A stretch of 6,826 bases of DNA from an uncultured Collinsella sp. (GCA_900555955.1 USNA01000050.1:1-6826), one strand, 5' to 3'. Counted from the first letter of the stretch, positions 1 through 5,732 are shown. Made by a program: numbers and translations. The notes: generated by a model from the sequence alone, not told the origin.

Positions 1-1
1 G

Positions 2-94
2 GTCGCCGGAGACATGATCGAGGTTCAATTCGAAAAGACCGGCCAGACCAAAAAGCTGATGAAAGGTTTTGCGCCAATCGTCAAGCTGCAGTGA
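2..94 (+). CDS. pcrA: C-terminal end of an ATP-dependent DNA helicase, probably PcrA/UvrD (partial)
   Basis: Only the last 30 codons and a TGA stop (92-94) are in the window; the gene enters from the left edge. The visible tail reads GDMIEVQFEKTGQTKKL followed by MKGFAPIVKLQ. This resembles the small beta-barrel (Tudor-like) tail that closes Gram-positive PcrA helicases, which typically ends with a strand of the type 'F..G.K+L...FAPIEK'. PcrA is a 3'-5' superfamily 1A helicase acting in nucleotide excision repair and in removing proteins from DNA; the tail is thought to bind RNA polymerase. None of the helicase motifs can be seen here, so the call rests on this short similarity alone. The stop lies only seven bases before a long inverted repeat (102-231), so that structure would be at the 3' end of this mRNA. 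Confidence 0.6.
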   Translation, partial: VAGDMIEVQFEKTGQTKKLMKGFAPIVKLQ

Positions 95-101
95 TCCCGG
101 C

Positions 102-231
102 GGACCTGGGCGGGCGTATAGGGCAACATCGCCTGCTCGGGCAGTCCTGCGCAAGACGGAGGCCACATTAAGTGGCCTCCTTTGCGTGCGGAACTCGCGA
201 TCGATGTTGCCCTATACGCCCGCCCAGGTCC
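102..231. repeat. 130-bp element with perfect 30-bp inverted repeat arms
   Basis: Positions 102-131 and 202-231 are exact reverse complements over 30 bases; the left arm begins GGACCTGGGCGGGCG and ends GGGCAACATCG. Pairing stops abruptly on both sides: 101/232 and 132/201 do not match. The 70-nt core (132-201) holds a second hairpin, 158-166 with 172-180, extended by CGCAA/TTGCG (150-154 / 182-186), and a small one, CTGC-TCGG-GCAG (133-144). The element sits between two convergent genes. It could be a MITE-like insertion, an oversized bidirectional terminator, or a structured RNA. I see no convincing target-site duplication and no transposase. Confidence 0.85.
158..183 (+). terminator. Perfect 9-bp hairpin, likely bidirectional terminator in the core of the inverted repeat
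   Basis: GGAGGCCAC (158-166) pairs perfectly with GTGGCCTCC (172-180) around the loop ATTAA, followed by TTT on the plus strand. The T-tract is short, so termination efficiency is uncertain. Its place between the converging pcrA and manA genes suits a terminator used from either side. Confidence 0.5.
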
Positions 232-248
232 TTGGGTAACGTTGCTAG

Positions 249-277
249 ACGAGCGTTGCTTTGCTCGTTCGCTTTTT
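249..277 (+). terminator. Second terminator-like hairpin with T5 tail
   Basis: ACGAGC (249-254) pairs with GCTCGT (263-268) across an 8-nt loop, then TCGC and a run of five T (273-277). It could act as a back-up terminator for plus-strand transcription coming from the helicase gene. The stem is only 6 bp. Confidence 0.4.
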
Positions 278-310
278 GGTCTGGAGAGCCGGGTGGGCTG
301 ATATATATGG

Positions 311-348
311 ACAAGGGGGTCCCGTTGGTGAACGGGGGAGCCCCTTGT
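311..348 (-). terminator. Two-part hairpin just downstream of manA
   Basis: ACAAGGGG (311-318) pairs with CCCCTTGT (341-348), and inside it CCCGTT (321-326) pairs with AACGGG (331-336) around GGTG. It starts 23 bases after the manA stop on the minus strand. The sequence after it on that strand is CCATATATAT rather than a clean U-run, so it may be a 3'-end stabilising structure rather than a true intrinsic terminator. Confidence 0.4.
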
Positions 349-371
349 TGCGTTTGGGTTGTTGGTGCGAA

Positions 372-1304
372 CTAGAGGTGGCTGATGATCAGTTCCATCT
401 TGCCTTCGAGGTCGATGGAGCTGACGGTGCTCGGGGCCAGCAGGTGGCTTCCCTTGTGGACGGGGTCGCCGCAGATGGTGCCTTCGCCGTCGATGACTGA
501 CAGGCACATGAAAGGCCAGCGCTGGTCGAGGGTCTTGCTGCCGTCGACACGCACGCGATCAACGGTGTAGCAGGGGTTGGACTCGAGCTCGGTCACGCCG
601 TCGACCTCAGGCGCGTTCACCGTGCCGTCGGTCGGAGCCTGAACATCAAAGTCGATGCAGTCGAGGCTCTGCTTAATGTGCAGCGGGCGCAGCTTTCCGT
701 CGGTGCCGGGGCGGTCGTAGTCGTACAGGCGATATGTCACGTCGCTCGACTGCTGCGTCTCCAGAATCAGCGTGCCGGTCTTGATGGCGTGAACGGTGCC
801 GGAGTCGATCTGGAAAAAGTCGCCCTTGTGGATCGGCAGTACGTTGAGCATGTCGTCCCAGCGGCCGTCCTTGATCATCTGTGCGGCCTCGGCGCGGTCA
901 TGCGCGCGCTGGCCGACAATGATCGTGGCGCCGGGCTCGCAGTCCAACACATACCAGCACTCGGTTTTGCCCAGGCTGCCGTTCTCGTGCTTTGCGGCGT
1001 ACTCGTCGTTGGGATGAATCTGGATCGAAAGGTCGTCCTTGGCGTCCAGAATCTTAACGAGCAGCGGGAACTCCTTGCCCTCGCAGTTGCCAAAGAGCTC
1101 GCGATGCTCGGCCCACAGCCACGACAGCGTGTGACCGGCATACGGGCCCTCCGCAATCTGGCAGTCACCGTTGGGATGGGCCGAGATGGCCCAGCACTCA
1201 CCGATGGGACCTTCGGGAATGTCGTAACCAAATACGGTTTTGAGCTGGCGGCCGCCCCAGATCTTCTCGTGAAAGATCGGCGTCAGTTTAATCAAATCGG
1301 ACAT
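372..1304 (-). CDS. manA: Class I mannose-6-phosphate isomerase
   Basis: A 310-residue zinc enzyme of the cupin fold that interconverts mannose-6-phosphate and fructose-6-phosphate in the cytoplasm. The length fits the short Bacillus-type ManA (about 315 residues) rather than the roughly 390-residue enterobacterial form. The metal ligands are visible: Gln95 and His97 in SIQIHPNDEYA, Glu115 in GKTECWYVL and His172 in DSGTVHAI. The catalytic arginine is Arg192 in SSDVTYRLYDYDR. The N-terminus IFHEKIWGGRQL is typical of the family. The ATG is preceded by GGGGG at a suitable distance. The gene lies 74 bp downstream of the GntR regulator on the same strand, and a co-transcript is likely. It links mannose units to glycolysis, or supplies mannose-6-phosphate for polysaccharide synthesis in reverse. 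Confidence 0.95.
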   Translation of the reverse strand: MSDLIKLTPIFHEKIWGGRQLKTVFGYDIPEGPIGECWAISAHPNGDCQIAEGPYAGHTLSWLWAEHRELFGNCEGKEFPLLVKILDAKDDLSIQIHPNDEYAAKHENGSLGKTECWYVLDCEPGATIIVGQRAHDRAEAAQMIKDGRWDDMLNVLPIHKGDFFQIDSGTVHAIKTGTLILETQQSSDVTYRLYDYDRPGTDGKLRPLHIKQSLDCIDFDVQAPTDGTVNAPEVDGVTELESNPCYTVDRVRVDGSKTLDQRWPFMCLSVIDGEGTICGDPVHKGSHLLAPSTVSSIDLEGKMELIISHL

Positions 1305-1327
1305 GTTTATACCCCCATTGTGTTGTG

Positions 1328-1363
1328 CGGGCGCTGCACAAAACAGCTCAAAGCGAGCGCCCG
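1328..1363 (-). other. Stem-loop between the regulator gene and manA
   Basis: CGGGCGCT (1328-1335) and AGCGCCCG (1356-1363) are perfectly complementary over 8 bp with a 20-nt loop. The stem occupies the middle of the 74-bp gap between the regulator stop and the manA start. On the minus strand no U-tract follows, so it is more likely an RNA processing or stability element, or a weak attenuator, than a full terminator. Confidence 0.45.
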
Positions 1364-1378
1364 GATGACTACAAAAAC

Positions 1379-2098
1379 CTATGCCAACGTTACGTTGTGC
1401 AACTCAAAGCGGTCGCCAACGTTGCGCGAGACCGAATACTCAAAGGCGGCGCCGCTGTCCAAAAAGCCAATCTGGGTGAGCTCGAGCAGGGGAGAGCCAG
1501 GTTTGGTGTCCAGGCGATTGGCTTCTTCCTCGGTTGCTGCCACGGCGCGAATGGTACGGTGGAAGCTCGAAATTTTCAGCTCGCATTGCTCGCGGATGAA
1601 ATGGTAGACCGATCCGTACAGGTCCTTCTTTTTAAGGCCTGGAATCAGCTCGAGGGGCATGTAGGTGTACTCGATAACGATGGGCTTCCCATCGGCCTGA
1701 CGCACGCGCACGACGTGATAGGCAAAGTCATCCTCGACAATTCCCAGCTGGGCTGCGATGTCCGCTGGTGGATTAACAATCGAGAAATCGTAGACCACCG
1801 AGGTCACCTTTTCCCCGCGGTGCTCATACGAAAAGCCCTGGGCACGGTCGTTTTTGCCCTGGAAAAACGCCTGGCCGGGAAGTCCCGCCGTGTCCTTAAC
1901 GTAGGTACCCGATCCGCGCCGGCTGGTAATAAGACCTTCCTCGGTGATTTGCTCGATAGCTCGTTTGACGGTGATTTTGGAAACGCTATAGAGCTCACAG
2001 AACTCAACGACGGTGGGAAGCTTGTCGCCCGGTTTAAGAGCGCCATCCTCGATACTTCGACGAATATCTGCAGCTATCGCCTCGTATTTGGGAATCAT
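1379..2098 (-). CDS. GntR-family transcriptional regulator, HutC type with UTRA domain
   Basis: A 239-residue DNA-binding regulator. Residues 1-70 form the GntR winged helix-turn-helix: MIPKYEAIAADIRRSIEDG, then GDKLPTVVEFCELYSVSKITV and the wing RRGSGTYV. From about residue 85 to the end it is a UTRA ligand-binding domain, with FAYHVVRVRQADGKPIVIE, LELTQIGFLDSGAAFEYS and the final VGDRF. UTRA domains usually bind phosphorylated sugars or similar small ligands. The start at 2098 is chosen because AAAGGAGG lies four bases upstream and the GntR fold begins there; the open frame continues to 2368, but that extension is non-coding promoter sequence. The gene is divergent from the GH1/PTS operon, so it is probably its regulator and may repress itself. 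The ligand and sign of regulation cannot be read from sequence. Confidence 0.93.
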   Translation of the reverse strand: MIPKYEAIAADIRRSIEDGALKPGDKLPTVVEFCELYSVSKITVKRAIEQITEEGLITSRRGSGTYVKDTAGLPGQAFFQGKNDRAQGFSYEHRGEKVTSVVYDFSIVNPPADIAAQLGIVEDDFAYHVVRVRQADGKPIVIEYTYMPLELIPGLKKKDLYGSVYHFIREQCELKISSFHRTIRAVAATEEEANRLDTKPGSPLLELTQIGFLDSGAAFEYSVSRNVGDRFELHNVTLA

Positions 2099-2120
2099 GG
2101 AACCTCCTTTCCGACATATA

Positions 2121-2149
2121 TGAATACAAAAAGTAAGTATAACCCTCAA
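2121..2149 (-). promoter_or_regulatory. Candidate promoter of the gntR-manA unit
   Basis: Read on the minus strand, TTGAGG (2149-2144) and TATTCA (2126-2121) are separated by exactly 17 bases. The -35 matches the consensus at four positions and the -10 at three. Transcription would start roughly ten bases before the AAAGGAGG ribosome binding site, giving a short leader. One copy of the TTACTTTT motif lies in the spacer, a position suited to repression. Confidence 0.4.
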
Positions 2150-2216
2150 CAGGGCATCCATATTACTTTTATCTAAGAAGTTCGAGAAAGAAAAAAGAAA
2201 AAGACGCTTTACTTTT
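2129..2216. promoter_or_regulatory. Three TTACTTTT motifs, candidate operators
   Basis: The octamer TTACTTTT occurs at 2163-2170 and 2209-2216 on the plus strand and inverted at 2136-2129. The first two form an inverted pair with centres about 34 bp apart. The inverted copy sits between the proposed gntR -35 and -10, and the third overlaps the proposed GH1 -35. It is flanked by ATAC (2124-2127) and GTAT (2137-2140). Binding by the GntR protein is inference; the motif is AT-rich and could be chance. Confidence 0.35.
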
Positions 2217-2235
2217 AAAATTAGAGCGCTATAGC
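2208..2235 (+). promoter_or_regulatory. Candidate promoter of the GH1/PTS operon
   Basis: TTTACT (2208-2213) and TATAGC (2230-2235) have 16 bases between them and each matches the sigma-70 consensus at four of six positions. Perfect short palindromes AGCGCT (2225-2230) and GCTTAAGC (2234-2241) overlap the -10. If used, the mRNA would carry a leader of about 160 bases that includes the palindrome at 2275-2372. Confidence 0.35.
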
Positions 2236-2274
2236 TTAAGCAACGAACGGAATCCTTCCGCACAACAGGATCGA

Positions 2275-2372
2275 CCGTTTGGGGACGGTTTTGTTTTGGC
2301 GGGTTGGATATCGGTATGGCCGGTGCGCGCCCGCGCCGGATAACCTGCCAAAGCAAACCCGTCTCCAACCGG
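2275..2372. repeat. 98-bp imperfect palindromic element in the GH1 leader
   Basis: The arms 2275-2305 and 2342-2372 match as reverse complements at 26 of 31 positions; several of the mismatches would be G-U pairs in RNA. The 36-nt centre has its own hairpin, CCGGTGCG (2320-2327) with CGCGCCGG (2332-2339). The arms share a core of the type CCTGCCAAAACAAACC with a third copy at 6223-6246, so this is a dispersed repeat family and not a one-off structure. The outermost part of the left arm has a mini-hairpin, ACCGT/ACGGT (2274-2289). Confidence 0.75.
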
Positions 2373-2402
2373 AAGCTCTAGAACACGAAAGCGAGGACTT
2401 TG

Positions 2403-3803
2403 ATGGCACAGTATCAGCTGCCCAACGACTTCTTCTTTGGCGCTGCTATGTCCGGCCCGCAGACTGAGGGTCAGTGGAACCAGGGCGGCAAGCTCGAGAA
2501 CCTGTGGGACACCTGGTCCATCCAGGATCTGGGTTCGTTCTACAACCGCGTTGGCTCTTACGCCGGCAATGACTTTATGGCCAAGTACCAGGAAGACCTT
2601 CGCATTTTGAAGGACTTGGGTCTGGATACCTATCGCACTTCCATCCAGTGGAGTCGTCTGCTCGATGCCGACGGCAACCTCAACGAGGAAGGTGCCGCGT
2701 GGTATCACGAGTTGTTCCGCGCCTCTCGCGAAGCCGGCTTGGAGCCGTTTGTCAACTTGTACCACTTTGACATGCCCACCTACCTCTTTAACCGTGGCGG
2801 CTGGGAGAGCCGTGAGGTTGTCGAGGCTTACGCACATTACGCCGACGTCGCCTTCCACGAGTTTGGCCAGGAGATTAAGTACTGGTTCACCTTTAACGAG
2901 CCCATCGTCGAGCCCGAGCAGCGCTATCAGGAGGGCGTGTGGTTCCCGCAGCTCCACGACTTCAACCGCGCCCGCACCGTGCAGTATCACATCTCGCTGG
3001 CGCACGCGCTGGCCGTGGCCAACTATCGTCGCGCCTATGACGAGGGCGCTATTCGCGCCGATGCCAAGATCGGCATGATCAACTGCTTTACCCCGGTCTA
3101 CACCAAGGAGAACCCCAGCGAGGCGGACCTCGAGGCCGTGCGCATGACCAGCGGCATCAATAATCGCTGGTGGCTCGACCTCATCACCAAGGGCGAGCTT
3201 CCTGCCGACGTGCTCGACAGCCTGGCCGAGGGCGGCGTTAAGCTCCCGTTCCGCGCCGGCGACCAAGAGATCCTTAAGCAGGGTGTTGTCGACTGGCTCG
3301 GCTGCAACTACTACCACCCCACGCGTGTTCAGGCGCCGGCGAGCAAGGTCGACCAGTACGGCCTGCCGCACTTTGCCGACGAGTACGTATGGCCCGACGC
3401 CGTTATGAACGAGAGCCGCGGCTGGGAGATCTACCCGCAGGGCCTCTACGACTTTGGCATGGACTGCGCTAAGAACTACCCCGATCTTGAGTGGTTCGTT
3501 TCCGAGAACGGCATCGGCATCATGGACGAATACAAGAACCGTGACGCCGAAGGAACCATCCAGGATGACTACCGCGTCGACTTTGTACGTCAGCACCTGG
3601 AGTGGGTGGCCAAGGCCATCGACGAGGGCGCCAAGTGCCGGGGCTATCACTACTGGGCCGTCATCGATAACTGGTCTTGGGCCAATGCCTTTAAGAATCG
3701 TTACGGCTTTGTCGAGGTCGATCTCATGGACGGCTACAAGCGCCGCCTTAAGAAGTCGGCGGCCTGGCTCAAACAGGTCGCCACGACCCACGTGGTTGAT
3801 TAG
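2403..3803 (+). CDS. Glycoside hydrolase family 1, probable 6-phospho-beta-glycosidase
   Basis: A 466-residue GH1 (beta/alpha)8-barrel that cleaves beta-linked, probably 6-phosphorylated disaccharides in the cytoplasm; no signal peptide is seen. The acid/base is Glu166 in WFTFNEP and the nucleophile is Glu368 in FVSENG. Other conserved parts are FGAAMSGPQTEG (Gln20, Glu22), TSIQWSRL and LYHFDMP (His121). Near the C-terminus, DNWSWANAFKNRYGF has Ser425 where plain beta-glucosidases carry Glu, and Tyr434 at the site that contacts phosphate in LacG. However, the LacG phosphate-binding lysine aligns with Asn432, with a lysine next to it (Lys431). Trp426 aligns with LacG Trp429, a residue linked to galactoside preference. 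The ATG at 2403 has GAGGA five bases upstream; an in-frame TTG directly before it is less likely. It is the first gene of the PTS operon, 120 bp before IIC. Exact substrate is not determined. Confidence 0.92.
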   Translation: MAQYQLPNDFFFGAAMSGPQTEGQWNQGGKLENLWDTWSIQDLGSFYNRVGSYAGNDFMAKYQEDLRILKDLGLDTYRTSIQWSRLLDADGNLNEEGAAWYHELFRASREAGLEPFVNLYHFDMPTYLFNRGGWESREVVEAYAHYADVAFHEFGQEIKYWFTFNEPIVEPEQRYQEGVWFPQLHDFNRARTVQYHISLAHALAVANYRRAYDEGAIRADAKIGMINCFTPVYTKENPSEADLEAVRMTSGINNRWWLDLITKGELPADVLDSLAEGGVKLPFRAGDQEILKQGVVDWLGCNYYHPTRVQAPASKVDQYGLPHFADEYVWPDAVMNESRGWEIYPQGLYDFGMDCAKNYPDLEWFVSENGIGIMDEYKNRDAEGTIQDDYRVDFVRQHLEWVAKAIDEGAKCRGYHYWAVIDNWSWANAFKNRYGFVEVDLMDGYKRRLKKSAAWLKQVATTHVVD

Positions 3804-3923
3804 CGACCGGGCGAACGCCCAGACCGCGCGCCGCCGCGCGCAACACATGGCACATCTGGTGGCAGAGGGCGACAGACCACCGTGCGCATAGGAAAAGGCC
3901 GGATTTGAAAGTTAGGAGCAATC
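3804..3923 (+). other. Spacer between GH1 and IIC with short GC-rich hairpins
   Basis: Two adjacent stem-loops follow the GH1 stop: GGGCG-AA-CGCCC (3809-3820) and GCGCG-CCGC-CGCGC (3826-3839). A third weak one is GGTGG/CCACC (3858-3881). None is followed by a T-run, so they look like mRNA stability or processing elements rather than terminators. The IIC ribosome binding site is AGGAG at about 3914-3918. Confidence 0.4.
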
Positions 3924-5267
3924 ATGGCCAGTGACAACGGAAAGAGCTTCCTCGACAAGTTTGCCGAGGTCTCTGCGAAGGTGGGAAACCAGGTTCACCT
4001 GCGTTCCCTGCGTGACGCCTTCGCGACCATCACGCCGCTCTATATCCTTGCGGGTATCGCGGTTCTTATTAACAACGTCGTGTTCCCTCTGTTCCCGCTC
4101 GATGCGGCGGGCCTTGCCAACCTTCAGACGTGGGGCTCGGCAATTACGCTGGGCACCCTCAACGTCTCTGCCATTATCTTGGCCGGATTGATTGGCTACA
4201 GCCTCGCCAAGAACAAGCGTTTCGATAACCCGCTCGCTTGCGTGGTCGTCGCCATCTCTGCCTTCGTCATCATGATGCCGCAGCAGATCACCGCCTCGCT
4301 TGCCGCCACGAGCCCACTGCTCACCGACAAGATCACCTCCGCCGAGGTCACGGGCGCCCTTTCGACTGCCAACACCGGCACCAACGGTCTGTTCTCGGCT
4401 ATTATCATCGCCCTGCTTTCCGTCTCGCTCTTCATCAAGATTTCTGGCGTCGAGAAGCTCAAGGTTAAGCTGGGCGAGGGCGTGCCTCCCGCGGTCTCCA
4501 ACTCCTTCAACGTCATGATTCCGATGCTGCTTAACCTCGCGGTCTTCGCTCTTGCCGCAGCCCTGCTCGCCGTGTGCGCCGGCACCGATCTGTGCACCAT
4601 CATCTCCACGTGCATCTCCAACCCGCTCAAGAGCATCATGAATGCCGGTCCGTGGGCTGTTATCCTCATCTACACCCTTGCTAACCTGCTGTTCTGCGTC
4701 GGTATTCACCAGTCCACCATCTCTGGCGCTACCGTCGAGCCGATCCTGACCATGCTCATCGTCGACAACATGGCTACCTTTGCCGCCGGTGGCACCATCC
4801 AGCCCGATCACTACATGAACATGCAGATCGTTAACAGCTTCGCCCTCATCGGCGGCTCGGGCTGCACCCTCATGCTCCTGCTCGACACGCTCCTGTTCTC
4901 CAAGAACAAGGCTTCCGAGACCGTTTCCAAGATGGCTATCCTGCCTGGTCTGTTCAACATCAACGAGCCGGTTATCTACGGTTACCCCATCGTGTACAAC
5001 CTGCCGCTCATGATTCCGTTCGTCCTTCTTCCCGATCTGTTCATCGGCATCACCTATGGCCTTACCTGCGCAGGCATCATCAGCCCCTGCATCGCCCAGG
5101 TGCCCTGGACCATGCCTCCCGTCATCAATGCCCTGCTCGCTACGGGCTTTGACTGGCGCGCCGGCGTGTGGCAGGCTCTCGAGATTGTCATTGGCATGGC
5201 CGTCTACCTGCCCTTTATGAAGATTTCCGAGAAGGCAATCGCCAAGCAGGAAGCTCTCGCCGAGTAG
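3924..5267 (+). CDS. celB: PTS system lactose/cellobiose-family IIC permease
   Basis: A 447-residue integral membrane subunit that binds and translocates the sugar while it is phosphorylated by IIB. Hydrophobic segments recur through the protein, for example near residues 37-57, 81-97, 104-119, 157-171, 197-219, 244-262, 303-325, 360-391 and 415-432. Family landmarks are GIHQSTISG (His262) and FNINEPVIYGYPIVYNLP (Glu348), which line the substrate site in Lac-family IIC proteins. The length is normal for a stand-alone IIC, with no fused IIB. The start has AGGAG seven bases upstream. It lies between the GH1 enzyme and the IIB and IIA genes, giving a complete permease. The symbol reflects the family only; cellobiose, lactose, chitobiose or a mannose-containing disaccharide cannot be told apart from sequence. 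Confidence 0.95.
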   Translation: MASDNGKSFLDKFAEVSAKVGNQVHLRSLRDAFATITPLYILAGIAVLINNVVFPLFPLDAAGLANLQTWGSAITLGTLNVSAIILAGLIGYSLAKNKRFDNPLACVVVAISAFVIMMPQQITASLAATSPLLTDKITSAEVTGALSTANTGTNGLFSAIIIALLSVSLFIKISGVEKLKVKLGEGVPPAVSNSFNVMIPMLLNLAVFALAAALLAVCAGTDLCTIISTCISNPLKSIMNAGPWAVILIYTLANLLFCVGIHQSTISGATVEPILTMLIVDNMATFAAGGTIQPDHYMNMQIVNSFALIGGSGCTLMLLLDTLLFSKNKASETVSKMAILPGLFNINEPVIYGYPIVYNLPLMIPFVLLPDLFIGITYGLTCAGIISPCIAQVPWTMPPVINALLATGFDWRAGVWQALEIVIGMAVYLPFMKISEKAIAKQEALAE

Positions 5268-5295
5268 AACGCCTAACGTTCGTCCCTTTCACCTT

Positions 5296-5328
5296 TGCGG
5301 GCGCCGGTACGCGGTGCCGGTGCCCGCA
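5296..5328 (+). other. Strong hairpin between IIC and IIB genes, possible attenuator
   Basis: Positions 5296-5310 pair with 5314-5328 over 15 bp (13 Watson-Crick and two G-U pairs) around a GCG loop. It begins 29 bases after the IIC stop. It is followed by a pyrimidine-rich stretch, CTCTCTCCCTTGTG, not a true U-run, so it may slow or partly terminate transcription, or protect the 3' end of a processed GH1-IIC mRNA. Either would change IIC:IIB stoichiometry. Confidence 0.6.
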
Positions 5329-5429
5329 GCTCTCTCCCTTGTGTAAAGATGCAGGGGGGGTGGGCACAATAGCCGCAAGGAATAAAACCAGTTGTCGTCT
5401 GCGCGCTGCGCAGTTATAAGGAGGAAACC

Positions 5430-5732
5430 ATGAAGAGGATCATGCTCTGCTGCAATGCCGGTATGTCCACGAGCCTGCTGGTCCAGAAGATGCAGGCCGA
5501 GGTTGCAAACCGTGGTCTGGATATTGAGGTCGAGGCTCGTCCCATGAACGAGGCCCACGATCACCTGGACGAGTGCGACATGTTGCTGCTTGGTCCGCAG
5601 ATCGGCTACACCAAGGGCGATTTTGAGAAGGAGGCCGCCGGTCGTTTTCCGGTCGAGGTCATCAACATGGTCGACTACGGCCGCATGAACGCTGCCGGCA
5701 TCATCGACCACTGCGTCAGCGTGATGGGCTAG
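5430..5732 (+). CDS. celA: PTS system lactose/cellobiose-family IIB subunit
   Basis: A 100-residue cytoplasmic phosphocarrier. The N-terminal strand and P-loop-like phosphate site read MLCCNAGMSTSLL; Cys8, the residue just before NAGMSTS, is the expected phosphocysteine, matching FCSAGMSTS in the E. coli chitobiose/cellobiose IIB. MLLLGPQIGY (residues 51-60) is the second conserved block, and VEVINMVDYG is the C-terminal family segment. Length is typical. A very strong ribosome binding site AAGGAGG (5418-5424) sits five bases before the ATG. A small hairpin CTGCGC-GCT-GCGCAG (5399-5413) lies just upstream of it. It accepts phosphate from IIA and hands it to the sugar bound by IIC. A 162-bp gap separates it from IIC, while IIA follows almost directly. 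Confidence 0.95.
   Translation: MKRIMLCCNAGMSTSLLVQKMQAEVANRGLDIEVEARPMNEAHDHLDECDMLLLGPQIGYTKGDFEKEAAGRFPVEVINMVDYGRMNAAGIIDHCVSVMG

Larger units (their letters stand above)
2099..2402. promoter_or_regulatory. Divergent promoter region between the GntR regulator and the GH1/PTS operon
   Basis: This 304-bp gap has two distinct halves. Positions 2105-2240 are AT-rich, unlike the GC-rich surroundings, with an A/G-rich tract at 2181-2202, three TTACTTTT motifs and plausible promoters for both directions. Positions 2275-2372 are a large imperfect palindrome that would be transcribed as the leader of the GH1 mRNA. No protein-coding gene is seen. The ribosome binding site for GH1 is GAGGA at 2393-2397. 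Confidence 0.75.

Noticed and set aside
102..231. Retron-type RNA, because inverted ends flank internal hairpins
   Set aside because: No reverse transcriptase gene is present nearby in the window, and the neighbours are housekeeping and sugar genes.
172..500. Small plus-strand frames in the region after pcrA
   Set aside because: They have poor start contexts, overlap the hairpins or the antisense of manA, and lack any recognisable motif.
678..1607. 309-codon plus-strand frame opposite manA and the regulator end
   Set aside because: It is antisense to the manA metal-site codons and crosses the gene junction; a shadow frame.
2099..2368. N-terminal extension of the GntR regulator up to 2368
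   Set aside because: The GntR fold begins at the internal ATG at 2098, which has an excellent ribosome binding site. The upstream part translates the AT-rich promoter and the palindrome.
2400..2402. TTG immediately before the GH1 ATG as the start codon
   Set aside because: ATG at 2403 is a stronger start with GAGGA five bases upstream; using TTG would add only one residue.
2229..3848. 539-codon open frame on the minus strand across the whole GH1 gene
   Set aside because: It is antisense to a well-conserved GH1 enzyme with all catalytic motifs. Long antisense frames are expected when codons favour G or C at the third position, and the translation shows no recognisable domain.
3912..4811. 299-codon minus-strand frame opposite the IIC gene
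   Set aside because: The translation is highly charged and low in complexity and is the mirror of hydrophobic membrane codons. No family resemblance was seen.
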